A stretch of DNA of 64,000 nt from Prostheceraeus crozeri (taxonomy: Eukaryota; Platyhelminthes; Polycladida; Euryleptidae): NCBI GenBank assembly GCA_907163375.1, contig CAJQUW010004409.1, forward strand, positions 159,484 to 223,483, read 5' to 3'. The notes beneath the pieces are model-generated. The model did not search any database. It saw nothing but the letters and a program-made list of their open reading frames with translations, and was not told the origin of the DNA. This document shows, one piece after another, positions 12,327 through 22,777 of the stretch (the first letter of the stretch is position 1; each line of letters opens with the position of its first letter). Made by a program: the position numbers and the translations under genes.

Positions 12327-12490
12327 CCCTTTTTGCCATCGAGAACAGTCTTGTTTTGCTCTACGCGTTCTCTCATTTGCATGTCTGCACAGCACCCTAC
12401 ATACAGATACTTTTCGATCGTTCGCAGTCAGAGTGAACAGTCGGATGGTTAGCGCGCCTCCAGCCGTTGTTGCTTCTACCTACAATCGTC

Positions 12491-15400
12491 ATGTCTGTCC
12501 GTTATCGGTATAAAATCGATGATCTGCGTGACTTTCAACGGAAGCCGTGTGTCTGTGTATCAAGGCAGACAAGACGCCGCCTATGGTACTACGGCATCTA
12601 TATTAGACATATTCCATCTCACACAACGTACAACCATGCTAGTAAGAATTCCTTGTCGTCAAATGATCCGGAACCTCGTCGACAGCAATTTTTGAGAACA
12701 TTGCAAAGAACTCATCGCCATATCTTTTCCCCGAGCAAATATCTGACTTTTGGTATGCTCAATGTTCGATCCTTACATCACAAAGTGGATGATGTATTGC
12801 AACTTCAGCGTGATAGTGGTATAAATGTATTCATGATGGTAGAGACCTGGCATGATGACGATTCGGTCTGTATTCGGAAATTTGCACAACATGGGTTTTC
12901 TGTGGTCCATCAACCAAGAGTTCGTGCTAATCCGTATATCCTGACAGTCAACCATGGTGGAGTGGCCGTCGTGAGCACTGGTGTCCGACTTACACGCCTA
13001 CAAATTGGTGTAGATACGAAATCCTTTGAAAATGTATGTGTGAAGATCACGAGTGATTCATTTACTGTCATCATTCTCGTTATTTATCGCACTGGTTCAT
13101 TATCTGGATTTTTCTCTGAATTATCATCATTGATGGATCAATTGAGCACCTTCTCTTGTTCAGTTGTAGTGACTGGTGACTTGAATGTTCATTTGGAGAA
13201 ATCAGATGATCGTAATACACGGATGTTAGTTGATTTGTTCCAATCATATGGCTTCGAATGTCAAGTTCATAATGCCACTCATAATAGAGGTGGCATGCTT
13301 GATGTTGTATTCTCAAGATCTGACGCTCAGCCACTCAATGTTCAGATATCGGATCCTGGAATTTCCGACCAGAGTCTACTATCTTGGACATTACCAATTC
13401 ATAGGCCTGCTCCTTTGTATGAGGAAATTCGTTTTCGAAAATGGCGACAGATTGACGTTTCTCACCTGCGAGCGTCACTGATGGAGACTAAGCTGTGCGG
13501 CCCTGCTAATTGGACTGATTGTGATGTTGATCAGCTCGCTCTTCTGTTTGACTCCACCATCAAGTCTATCGTCGATCAAATGGCTCCTCTTAAGGTGGTC
13601 AATATTCGACGAAGGTCGTCTGATCCATGGTTCGATGAGGACTGTCGGGTAGCAAAGCGCAGTGTTCGACAGCATGAACGTCGTTTCCGATCTCTGCAGC
13701 GATCTCTTCCATCCACGGATCAAAATACTTTGCTGGTTTCTGAAGCTTTCTTTAAGTGGAAGCAAGTGACCAAGTCATACAGAGAAATGCTCAAATCCAA
13801 ACGCCAATCTTTTTGGTGTGATAAGCTGAAATCCGAGTTAAAGTCACCGAAAGAACTCTGGCGGTCCATCGATAGTATCATGGGTCGTGGTCGACCCAAA
13901 CCTAACCCAAATTTAAAGGCAAGTGATTTTCTCAATTATTATGATCAAAAGATCTCGATGATCAGGCAGCAGACTGGTAATATCTGTCCAGGAATTACTT
14001 CGCAGACTCCAAACTCTATCTTTGAACGATTCGACCCTGTATCGATTGCAGATGTATTCGACGCTTTCCGTGGTCTTCCGAACAAGAGCTCTACCAGTGA
14101 TGCTCTACCTGTGAACCTCTTGAAGGACTGTTTGGATATCGTGGCTCCGTTCATTACTTATCTATACAATCTTTCGTTCTCTACTGGAGTCTTCCCACAA
14201 TTATGGAAAGTCACTGTCATCACACCTACACTGAAAAATGACAAAATGGATACATCACAAGCTGCATCGTACCGGCCAATTTCAAAACTTAATACCCTCT
14301 CTAAAGTCATAGAGCGAATTATATCCAATCAGTGTCGAACTTATTTGTTCTCAAACAACTTGTTTCCTGACGTGCAATCGGCTTATCGGAGATATCATTC
14401 AACGGAAACATCGATACTGAAATTATCCACGGATATTCTCTCGTCATTGGATAATGGTGAATTGTGTCTTTTGGCTTTTTTGGACCTTACCGCTGCGTTT
14501 GACTCCATTGACCATGGAATTCTTACACAACGCCTGAGACTATCCTTTGGTTTTTCTGGTCTAGTTATTTCATGGATACAATCATTCTTGAGTGATCGAC
14601 CAGTGTCTGTTCGTGTAGGCGCTTCAACTTCCGATTCCAAGATGTGGAACTGGGGTGTTCCTCAAGGCTCAGTGATGGGGCCGCTTCTTTTTGTTTTGTA
14701 TATGGTAGAAGTTATCAATGTTGTTCGTGATCATAACTTCAAGTTGCATATTTACGCGGATGATGTGCAGATTTATGGAGCGTGTTCGCCAAATGCGACT
14801 GATGATCTAGCTGCCGAGATGGCATGTTGTCTAGATGATGTTGTTCAATGGTGCAGTGCAAATCGTCTTCTATTGAATACAGAGAAAACTGAATTTCTAT
14901 GGTGTCACTCAGGCAAACGTCGGCGTTCTGTCCCAACAGCGCCCTTGAGAATAGGATCCTCTCATATCCTTCCATCAAATTCAGTGCGCTGTCTTGGAGT
15001 ATTCTTGGACTCAGAACTTTCATTCAAGCTAAATATCTCGAAATGTGTGTCATCGTGCTTTGGGATGATGCGCCAGATTCGCAGTATAATCCCTTATATC
15101 CCACGTGATCTACTCCTGACATTGATTACTTCCATGGTCATCTCAAAGTTGGATTACTGCATTCCTGTCATGTATGGAATCCCTGAGCAACAAGTGAAGC
15201 GATTACAATCTGTGCTAAATGCAGCCGCCCGTATGATTTACGGCACTTCCCGCTATTCGTCAATAACTCCTTTGTTAAATGAATTACAGTGGCTGCCTAT
15301 TCGTCAACGTATTGCTTATAGACTATCATTTCTGACCTTCTGTTGTCGTCGAGAGTGTGCTCCTGATTATCTCAGCTGCTCCCTGGTGGATGTCTCCTCT

Positions 15401-15607
15401 ATGCCTGGAAGATCCCGATTGCGGTCTGCAGATTCATTCTGCATTGCGGTCCCATCTTATCGATGCCCAACTTTTGGTGGTAGATCATTTCCGGTAGCTG
15501 CTGCGAGGAGTTGGAACTCACTTCCCCAGAACTTGCGAGCGATTGACAATATGCGTTCCTTCAAGAAACAAGTGAAGAAATACCTTATCGATCTTACCTA
15601 TAAATGA
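12491..15607 (+). CDS. LINE B endonuclease-reverse transcriptase, intact
   Basis: A single open frame of about 1038 residues from the ATG at 12491 (the frame itself is open from 12467, but from a TTG). After about 85 basic residues comes an APE-type endonuclease, with FGMLNVRSL, the acidic VETWH, GDLNVH and a late ISDQSLL where families usually have SDH, so the catalytic His is replaced. The reverse transcriptase has YRPISKLNTLSKVIE, LLAFLDLTAAFDSIDH, GVPQGSVMGPLLF and the catalytic YADD. LDLTAAFDSIDH is typical of the L2/CR1 group. The C-terminal region has the usual LQWLPI-type motif. The frame is intact, but the changed endonuclease site makes independent activity uncertain. Confidence 0.92.
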   Translation: MSVRYRYKIDDLRDFQRKPCVCVSRQTRRRLWYYGIYIRHIPSHTTYNHASKNSLSSNDPEPRRQQFLRTLQRTHRHIFSPSKYLTFGMLNVRSLHHKVDDVLQLQRDSGINVFMMVETWHDDDSVCIRKFAQHGFSVVHQPRVRANPYILTVNHGGVAVVSTGVRLTRLQIGVDTKSFENVCVKITSDSFTVIILVIYRTGSLSGFFSELSSLMDQLSTFSCSVVVTGDLNVHLEKSDDRNTRMLVDLFQSYGFECQVHNATHNRGGMLDVVFSRSDAQPLNVQISDPGISDQSLLSWTLPIHRPAPLYEEIRFRKWRQIDVSHLRASLMETKLCGPANWTDCDVDQLALLFDSTIKSIVDQMAPLKVVNIRRRSSDPWFDEDCRVAKRSVRQHERRFRSLQRSLPSTDQNTLLVSEAFFKWKQVTKSYREMLKSKRQSFWCDKLKSELKSPKELWRSIDSIMGRGRPKPNPNLKASDFLNYYDQKISMIRQQTGNICPGITSQTPNSIFERFDPVSIADVFDAFRGLPNKSSTSDALPVNLLKDCLDIVAPFITYLYNLSFSTGVFPQLWKVTVITPTLKNDKMDTSQAASYRPISKLNTLSKVIERIISNQCRTYLFSNNLFPDVQSAYRRYHSTETSILKLSTDILSSLDNGELCLLAFLDLTAAFDSIDHGILTQRLRLSFGFSGLVISWIQSFLSDRPVSVRVGASTSDSKMWNWGVPQGSVMGPLLFVLYMVEVINVVRDHNFKLHIYADDVQIYGACSPNATDDLAAEMACCLDDVVQWCSANRLLLNTEKTEFLWCHSGKRRRSVPTAPLRIGSSHILPSNSVRCLGVFLDSELSFKLNISKCVSSCFGMMRQIRSIIPYIPRDLLLTLITSMVISKLDYCIPVMYGIPEQQVKRLQSVLNAAARMIYGTSRYSSITPLLNELQWLPIRQRIAYRLSFLTFCCRRECAPDYLSCSLVDVSSMPGRSRLRSADSFCIAVPSYRCPTFGGRSFPVAAARSWNSLPQNLRAIDNMRSFKKQVKKYLIDLTYK

Positions 15608-15722
15608 CTTTCCTTTGTATCTCTTTTATTTCTATTTCTTATATTGTAAATTGTAAAGTGGCCTTGAAGCCTCGTAGCATAATGCCACTCTAAATATAGT
15701 GCATATTTGAATTGAATTGAAT

Positions 15723-16020
15723 CTCGCAAACCAGGGGGTGGTGTTAATTGGGACGGCCGAAGCCTACCACACATTTAAAATAAACAAACGTGGAGAAAAA
15801 GAATGAAAAATTAATCAAACATAAATAAATTCAATGACCAGTAAAATAAAAATAATATTCCAGAGCCTGCTAGTTAGCCGGAGCACGGTCACAAACCGCC
15901 GACAATAAACCTTTCCGACAAGGTAGAACCCAAAGAAGCATGAGCTTCAGACGACAAAGCCTTATTGCGACTCCGTTTTCACCCTTTCACCGCTTTGAGG
16001 CCGCAGGTTGAGTGAGAAAG
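15723..16020 (-). other. Probable 5' end of LINE A beyond LINE B
   Basis: This 300-base segment lies between the LINE B tail and resumed Gypsy gag. On the minus strand it begins with ctttctcactcaacctgcgg, GC-rich as LINE 5' ends often are, so I infer it is the outermost 5' UTR of LINE A. Just beyond it, ggaacatttattac is repeated (16020-16053), which may be part of the target duplication. Confidence 0.4.
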
Positions 16021-16021
16021 G

Positions 16022-17011
16022 GAACATTTATTACATTTATTGGAACATTTATTACAGAATAAGCCATCAAATACAAGTAAAATCCCGGATGATTTAAATG
16101 CTTTGCAAAAATTTGATGGAAAATTAGCCTTTGATCGTTGGCTCAGGGTCTTCGAGTTGCTCGCCGATAACTTTTCAGATTCACGTAAATTGCGTTTGTT
16201 ATTGATCAAAACCGTTGGTAGGCCTAATGAAATTGTTGTGGATCGAGCAGATACCCACACTTACGCAGAAGTGATCCACGAATTGCGATGTAGGTATTGC
16301 CCGTTTGCAACAAACGTAGAGGCGGAAGCGGCGTACGAGTCGCGCATGCGGACGAAAGATGAGACAATCCGCGATTACGCTGATGTACTTCTGCGCATTG
16401 GCAGACACGCATTCCCAGATTTGCGTACGGATGACTTGGAGCGTCGAGTTTTGAATACGCTAATGTCACGAGATACAAGTAGGGATGTTAAATTGTCAAT
16501 GTGCAGGTTTCCACCAAATTCATTGAACGACTACTTGGATGTCGTCACTCGATTTGAAAGGGTAGATGCAAATGTTCCCCAGACACGGACTTCTACTATT
16601 TCTGCTTCTAATTCTTCCATACGTTGCTATAAGTGCAATAACTTTGGCCACATTGCTGCCTCCGGTACTTCACCGTTCCGATCCATTACGTCGGCAACGA
16701 CTCCAGTAGAGCGTCGAAATTTTCGACAACCAGTGTATCAATATGGTTCTCGAGGCGCTCAGTCGTCACCACAACATCAAATATGGCCAAACAATGTCTC
16801 TGTACCTTGGCGCTCTGCATCACATGATCGCCAGATAAGACAATTACCGCTTATTTCTCAAAATGTTTACACACCTCCACAGGGTAGACAATTAGGTTAT
16901 TCTTCACCAACCTCGGCTGTACACAGGACGAGCGACCTTCCAACTACAGCACAACCCCATGTTGACGTGCCTACAATTTCTAGGTGGTTCATCACTTGGT
17001 TTACTTATTGA
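16022..17011 (+). CDS. gag: Gypsy Gag, core and C-terminal part
   Basis: Continues the Gag begun at 8388, after the LINE insertions. It holds the Gag core (LQKFDGKLAFDRWLRVFELL, then repeated basic helices), typical of Ty3/Gypsy capsid, followed by a nucleocapsid-like region near 16621-16670. There the zinc knuckle reads CYKCNNFGHIAASG: the CX2CX4H part is present but the last cysteine of CCHC is replaced. The frame runs without stops to 17011 and overlaps the protease frame by about 50 bases, with Gag-Pol in a different frame, so pol expression would need a frameshift. Confidence 0.88.
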   Translation, partial: EHLLHLLEHLLQNKPSNTSKIPDDLNALQKFDGKLAFDRWLRVFELLADNFSDSRKLRLLLIKTVGRPNEIVVDRADTHTYAEVIHELRCRYCPFATNVEAEAAYESRMRTKDETIRDYADVLLRIGRHAFPDLRTDDLERRVLNTLMSRDTSRDVKLSMCRFPPNSLNDYLDVVTRFERVDANVPQTRTSTISASNSSIRCYKCNNFGHIAASGTSPFRSITSATTPVERRNFRQPVYQYGSRGAQSSPQHQIWPNNVSVPWRSASHDRQIRQLPLISQNVYTPPQGRQLGYSSPTSAVHRTSDLPTTAQPHVDVPTISRWFITWFTY

Positions 17012-17925
17012 CACAGGAGCTTCCATGAATATAGTCGATGAAGAGACATGGAACAGGCTGAAGGATAGTGGGATCCACTGTGAGTCGTGGAAGGTTGAAA
17101 ATGAAAAGATTTACTCCTATGGTCATCGAGAGGGATTGAATGTTAAAGGTAGATTTACGACCAAGGTCAGTGTAGGTGACAGATCTGTTGACGCTGAGTT
17201 TCTTGTATTCGTCGGAGAAGACATACCTATTTTAGGGAAAAGGACAGCCAGCGAACTAGGACTTGTTTCGTTAAATGTCAACTCTGTGGGAAGGAGCTCT
17301 GATCTAGATAACATGCTCTTAAAGCATGAATCATTATTCTCAGGATTAGGAAAACTGGTTAATTATCAGCTAGATTTATCCATCGATAAAACAGTTAGTC
17401 CTGTAGCGCAGAAAGTTCGTCCAATCCCATTTCAGCTGCAAGAGCAGGTTAAACAGGCACTGAACGAGTTGGTCGAGGCCGACGTCATAGAACCCGTGAA
17501 CAAACCGTCTAAGTGGATAAGTCCAATAGTCGTGGTACCGAAGTGTGACGGCCGTGTACGTATCTGTGTTGACATGCGACAGGCTAATAAGGCAATAGAA
17601 AGAATCAAGTACCCATTCCCCTTGGTAAATGACTCAGTTACAAAGCTTTGCACAGGAAAAGTTTTCTCCAGACTTGATATGAACCTAGGATTCCATCAGA
17701 TTGAATTAGCTCCAGAGTCACGTAATATAACCACGTTCATCACCCCATTCGGTATTTTCCAGTACAAGCGACTTATGTTTGGCATCAATGCCGCACCAGA
17801 AATATACCATCATATCATAAGCCAGCTTCTTGCTCAGTGTGAGGGTGTTGTAAGCTACATGGATGACATAGTGGTGTTCGGCTCGGATGAAAAGGAACAC
17901 AGGGAACGTCTGGAGAAGGTTTTAA
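16959..17925 (+). CDS. pol: Gypsy protease and reverse transcriptase, 5' part of pol
   Basis: The first part is a retroviral-type aspartic protease, with LLIDTGASMNIVD as active site and ILGK in the C-terminal half. After a linker comes the reverse transcriptase: EPVNKPSKWISPIVVVPK, RICVDMRQANKAI, FSRLDMNLGFHQIEL, FITPFGIFQYKRLMFGINAA and the catalytic YMDD. In Ty3/Gypsy elements these release Gag proteins and copy the genome. The frame stops just inside the piggyBac inserted at the TTAA at 17922-17925; the RT thumb continues at 23839. The sequence before the junction is free of defects. Confidence 0.93.
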
Positions 17926-17941
17926 CCCATTTTTGACCACA

Positions 17942-18307
17942 GTTCCAGAAGTGGAACAAAATTTTAAAATTAAGTTGGAGAGGCAATGAAAACAGATTGT
18001 ATAAAAATTTGTATACTAGACATAATAATTGAAGCAGCCGATGATATAAAATCTAAAACATGACATTCTTCATAACCACAATGCTTCTGAAATGCATGAA
18101 TACATGAGTTATTCCAAAAATTTCATAAGATAAAATACGTCTTTTTCTTTTTGTTCCTAATCTGATATAAAAAATATGTTTAACAACGAAATAGCACTTT
18201 AAATGTATTGTTCGCATCGAGGTTGTCATGATTTAATGCAATCTCAGTCTTGAAACAGATCCTACGCTGTTAAATTTGAAATTCAAAATTTGTTCCACTT
18301 GTGGAAC
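17942..18307. repeat. piggyBac left subterminal palindromes
   Basis: GTTCCAGAAGTGGAAC (17942-17957) and GTTCCACTTGTGGAAC (18292-18307) are near-perfect palindromes. Related copies are at the other end of the element. They are candidate transposase binding sites, by inference. Confidence 0.6.
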
Positions 18308-18604
18308 TGTGGGCATGACAGGTATCAGTACTTTCGAAACATGATATTATCAACAGCTACTTCTGCTGACTCAGCGATCGTTGAAAGATTGAATAAAATC
18401 AGTTATCACACGTGCAATATCTACGCCACAGATGGAATAAGCCTTTCGAAACTCTCATAGGTGCATGGATATCTTCCCTTCATATGACGTTGGAATCTGA
18501 CGTCTGCCACCACAGCGCTTGTTGAAAGAAATTACCTGTCACTCGATAGCCAATAGGTGTCACTGCCGTGCATAAACGCTATCTATCTTCATTTTTTAAC
18601 TAAG

Positions 18605-18804
18605 ATGTCGAAAAGATACACGCTCGATGAAGTTGTCAGCATTATTAAAAACGACGATGATATTGCTAGCGCCCAGATTATAATGGAACCGCCAGGTGAC
18701 GGCCAAGAGTCTGATGAGGACAGTGGGAGTGAGGATGAGTGTTTTAGTGTGAACAATTTATCAAGACGACAACTGACTGCTCCGGTTGAAGGACATTTCT
18801 GTAC
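18605..18804 (+). pseudogene. piggyBac transposase, N-terminal exon-like segment
   Basis: Starts MSKRYTLDEVV and runs into an acidic stretch, DGQESDEDSGSEDE, typical of the poorly conserved N-terminus of piggyBac transposases. It is cut by the 3' end of LINE A copy 2; the final residues of the open frame (LLNFHP) belong to the LINE. The frame continues at 19638. Confidence 0.8.
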
Positions 18805-18809
18805 ACGAT

Positions 18810-19632
18810 TTTTTTTACTGAATTTTCACCCCTAGCACAGCTATGAGCCATGAACGAAGCTAGGGGTTACTCAATGAAAAACTAATAAAATGTATTACTT
18901 TGAATAAATAAAAGAAAAAAAACAGATCTTCTAATCTGATTAAGCTGCCCCCATCAGAAACCTATTCGCACGCCTCTTGAAAGTATCAAGATTGTATTGG
19001 TCAGGGAAAGTGGTCTGGGGAAGCTGATTCCAAAGCTGTGCCGTGCGAACAAAAAAACTTTTCGAGCGACTCACAGTACGTGCGCGTTCTAAGCTCACAT
19101 TATAGCATGTGAGTGCATTAGCTCTGCGTGTGCTTCTGGAGAAGATCTTAGGTTTGGGTACGCACTCATTTACTGCAGAGCTGCTTCTACCGAAATAGTA
19201 CCTGTAGAAGAGACTGAGTGAAGCAACATCCCGTCTGACGGAGAGCGGCTGCAACTTGCTAGCAAGTTTTTCACCCATGAGATTCTTGACACGTTTCTCA
19301 ACCCGTTCAAGGAGGTTAAGATGCGTTTGTGGGGCGCCTGCCCACAGATGACAACAATACTCCATCAGAGGACGAATAGTGGACTTGTAAAGATAGCAGA
19401 CAGTCTGTGGTGGAAGATAGCTGCTGGCACGATAGAGACTACCAATGCGTTGAGCTGCCTGCTTGCTAATGGATTGGATGTACGGTTTCCATGACAAGTC
19501 TTTCGTAACCGCTAATCCAAGGAAGGAGATGGAATCTTGTTCTCTGATCCTATTATCTGACATCTTAATGCTATGATCATCATCTCCTTTAAGTCGTGAG
19601 TGCAGAATACTCTTGAGTTTTTGAAGGATTGA
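18810..19632 (-). mobile_element. LINE A copy 2, 5'-truncated
   Basis: About 820 bases that match the 3' end of LINE A copy 1 (8640-9460 region) nearly base for base, including the 3' stem-loop and tail. It encodes only the C-terminal ~230 residues of the ORF. A short direct repeat, ACGAT (18805-18809 and 19633-19637), is the likely target duplication. One extra T, relative to copy 1, lies near its truncated end. Confidence 0.92.
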
Positions 19633-19637
19633 ACGAT

Positions 19638-20580
19638 CACATGAAATCAACGAATTACCTTCGGTTCATACGAATGCTGATGTGCCTACATGTGTGTCAG
19701 AGTCGGTGATCTCCTGGGTCAAGCGTGACCTAAATCCAAAAGAGCGGGGACTTTTTCCAACTGAAAATTCTTTGCAGCTTCCAAATAATCCTGTTGAATG
19801 TTTTGAATCGGTGATGACTGATGAAATGATTGAGTAGATAGTGGACATGTTCAAAATCGATGCTGCGCAGCGCTACCATGATTTTACGTTTCAGACTGAC
19901 AAGGTCGAAATTCGTGCTTTTCTCGGAATTCTTTTTATCTCCGGTTACATCAGTGTTCCACGATGGAGGATGATGTGGCAAGATGATACTGAAACAACAA
20001 ATTCCTTCGTTTGTAATGCGATGTCCAGAGCTCGTTTCGAACTGCTGAAAAAGTATTCACATTTCAGTGACAATGATCAATTGGATAAAAACGACAAGTA
20101 TGCCAAAGTTCGTCCTTTATTCGACAAGCTGAGAACCATTTATTCAAATTTAATCAAGGATCACATTCCAGAAAACCTGTGTGTTGATGAAGCAATGGCA
20201 AAATATTACGGCAAACACAGTGGTAAGCAGTACATTCATAATAAGCCTCAGAAATATGGGTATAAGATTTGGTGTTTATGTGACTCGAAAGGTTACTTAA
20301 TTGATTTTGATCCTTATCAAGGTAAATCGCAGATTGATCCTGAGCTTGGATTGGGAGCAAGTGTAGTTTTGCGTTTGTTAAAAGGTGTACCAGATCTTCC
20401 CTGCAATATTTATTGTGATCGTTTCTTTATTTCGCTGAAGTTATGTAATCGACTTCTCCGGCAAAATATTAGTTTGACAGGTACCATCATGTCGAACAGA
20501 ACAACGAAATGCCCATTGAAAGATCAAAAGGAACTTAAAAAAGAACCAAGGGGCTCTTTTGACTATCGTGTTAACACTAT
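19638..20580 (+). pseudogene. piggyBac transposase, main catalytic part
   Basis: Resumes the transposase after LINE A copy 2. There is one in-frame stop (TAG at about 19834), followed by an open stretch from 19841. Family motifs include the string with the first catalytic aspartate, ENLCVDEAMAKYYGKHS, then KYGYKIWCLCDSKGY, and the second catalytic aspartate in NIYCDRFFIS. These correspond to the DDD RNase H-like core of piggyBac (DDE_Tnp_1_7), which cuts and rejoins at TTAA. The frame is then broken at about 20580 by the Tc1-like element; apparent extra residues such as SEIQFLIRE are translated terminal repeat. Confidence 0.88.
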
Positions 20581-20598
20581 ACCATTTCCAATCCAATT

Positions 20599-22777
20599 TC
20601 ACATAAGTGAAATTCAATTTCTCATTAGTGAAATTCAAATTCTCATTCGCGAAATCCTATTTCTCATTCGCGAAATTCGAATTCTCATTCGTGAAACTCA
20701 ATTTCTCATTCGTGAAACTCTATTTCACACTTTATTTTTTAGATAATGTTTTCTCCATTTTAATGCATCTGAATCCTTTCCTAGTCACCAAAGTTAGCGT
20801 TGCCTGCTTCAAATAGACTTCAGCGCACTTTTGTCATTACTTTAAAGATGTCATTGCGGCATGTTGTGACGTTAACTTGTAAAATCTTCGGGAAGACCAT
20901 CAAAATCACACGAGTGACGGTATCCGCCCAGTCGCATCACTGTGACGTACTGATGTGCAACAATATACGCCTGAACTTAAAATCAGATTTCAATATTTCT
21001 GCTGATGAAATAATGTCTCTTCCGCCTGGTTACGAATGGATTGGCTGTAGAATATAACTATGGCTGTTCATTCTTCGTACTCATGATTCCACTCGCATCT
21101 ATTCTGAAGATGCCTCGACAACGACGGTACAACCGTATCAGTCAAACAGTTAGAGAAAAGGTCATGAAATGTTATGAAATGAAGGAGACTGGAAATTGAT
21201 GTACCGTGTATTGGATGTTAACACCAGAACCGCATACGAATGGATTAAGAATCAACAAGATAAGCCAAAGCCGAAAGCTGGATCAAATGCAACAAAGAAG
21301 ATACCTGAGATTATGGAAAATTTGATGACATGGATTGAAGACGAACCAACGATGTGTGTTGACCGTATTCAGCAACAATTTCACGTCATCGTAGGTAAGA
21401 ACACCATCAAAAATTGGTTGGATTGTAAACTCATTTCCCTCGAGAAATTGAGACCTCTTGTTCACAATGTCAACAGCGAAGAAAACAAAGCTCGTCGCAT
21501 GGTTTATACTGAACGCCTCATTGAAGCAAGATCGAGTTGTCGAACAATTATTTGGTTGGATGAAGCAAATTTAAATTTATTTTGTGGTCGTACCGAGGGC
21601 CGTTCGAAGATCGGATCGGATCTTGTGTAGTTACATCCTACTTGAAAGGAAGTAACTTGCACTGTATTGCAGCTATGTCGAGTTCCCAGTTGCTCAATTT
21701 TACTATTAGGCGTGGTTCATTCAAGTTGGAAATTTCAATGAATGGTTTCGTGGACTGATCGACTTATGCAACGTTCAAGGCATTGAAAACCTTACATTCG
21801 TGATCGACAGCGCCCTTGCTCGAGCGGAGAATGTGGTGTGCGTGGATGAAAATGTTCAAGTTCTTCGGTTGGCTCCATACTCGTATCTCTTAAATCCCGT
21901 CAAGCTGGCATGATTGTATTTAAATCGGCAGTGAAGAGAAAATTACGAGAAGCAATGCCCGAAATTTTGAACTGTATACGACAAACAAATGGTCCAACGA
22001 TCGCTGAATTCCGGATACAAACTATGGAGGGCATCGCCATGGAAGCAAAGGATACATTGACAGGTAATAAACTACTGGGGTTTTCCAATCAAGTCGAGAA
22101 ATATTATCCACGTGTCATTCGGATTGATAGTTTATCTGACTTGTGAATCTTCTGATAATGACACGATTATTCTGTAAAAATTGTTATAATAATAATAATA
22201 ATGATAATTTATTTATCATTAATTGTTATGAATATTGCGTCAACTAATAGACACTAATAGATAAGAACGAACACTACTATATTAGTAATTTATACAAAAA
22301 AGTGGCCTTAACATCTTGTATCTATGACATATGTAACTTATTATATATATTTGTTAATATCCAGCGCTTGTATTTCAATGTGTTAACTAAATAAGATGAA
22401 TAAGTAATCAAATAATTTATAGTCCATGAATTGTACTTAATTGATTATTGGTGCTCTTTTCTAAGTATATTTTTAGAAGTTAGCGCCACAACAAGCCGCA
22501 ATGACATCTTTAAAGTAATGACAAAAGTGCGCTGAAGTCTATTTGAAGCAGGCAACGCTAACTTTGGTGACTAGGAAAGGATTCAGATGCATTAAAATGG
22601 AGAAAACATTATCTAAAAAATAAAGTGTGAAATAGAGTTTCACGAATGAGAAATTGAATTTCGCGAATGAGAAATAGGATTTCACGAATGAGAAATTGAG
22701 TTTCACGAATGAGAATTCGAATTTCGCGAATGAGAAATAGAGTTTCACGAATGAGAAATTGAATTTCACTGATGTGA
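20599..22777 (+). mobile_element. Tc1/mariner-like element with minisatellite TIRs
   Basis: Inserted in the piggyBac transposase. Terminal inverted repeats are about 280 bp (20599-20886 and 22470-22777). The outer part of each (about 20606-20735 and 22630-22770) is a tandem array of a 21-bp unit resembling atttctcattcgtgaaactc. The inner part includes tttaaagatgtcattgcggc. Outer ends pair as TCACATaAGTGAAATTC with its complement. The interior encodes a broken IS630/Tc1-type transposase. The exact target duplication is not clear. Confidence 0.8.
21110..22144 (+). pseudogene. Tc1/mariner-like transposase, broken
   Basis: Begins MPRQRRYNRISQTVREKV, a helix-turn-helix-like start; one stop or frameshift near 21200 separates it from the next part, which has a second DNA-binding-like region (VDRIQQQFHVIVGKNTIKNW). 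The first catalytic aspartate is in TIIWLDEANLN. After a frameshift, the second is in the region FVIDSALARAENV. The third acidic position, normally in an NPIE-type motif, lies in PYSYLLNPVK and has lysine instead, so the DDE triad is incomplete. The frame continues to a stop at about 22144. This is a dead transposase. Confidence 0.75.

Larger units (their letters stand above)
12236..15722 (+). mobile_element. LINE B (L2/CR1-like), inserted in LINE A
   Basis: A plus-strand non-LTR retrotransposon. The 3' end is clear: a stem-loop (AGTGGC at 15657-15662 with GCCACT at 15684-15689), then the short tandem tail ttgaattgaattgaat ending about 15722, as in L2/CR1 elements. The 5' end is uncertain; I place it near 12236, just before a tRNA-like promoter. 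LINE A 5' sequence seems to lie on both sides, so B appears to have landed in A. Confidence 0.8.
8632..16020 (-). mobile_element. LINE A copy 1 (CR1/Jockey-like), with LINE B inside
   Basis: A non-LTR retrotransposon on the minus strand. Its 3' end lies at about 8632-8645, where its poly-A tail appears as a T run, and its main ORF is at 8767-11661. The 5' region goes to about 12.23 kb and, as I infer, resumes at about 15.73-16.02 kb beyond LINE B; the limits of this 5' part are uncertain. It interrupts Gypsy gag. A second, 5'-truncated copy with nearly the same 3' sequence is at 18810-19632, so the family was active after both Gypsy and piggyBac had inserted. Confidence 0.8.

Noticed and set aside
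12241-12340. A functional tRNA gene
   Set aside because: A and B boxes are present but no acceptor stem or full cloverleaf can be formed.
13080-15023. Several minus-strand frames of 60-95 codons within LINE B
   Set aside because: They are shadows of the intact LINE B frame.
20580-20746. Repeated SEIQFLIRE-type C-terminus of the piggyBac frame
   Set aside because: It is translated terminal repeat of the Tc1-like element, not a transposase domain.
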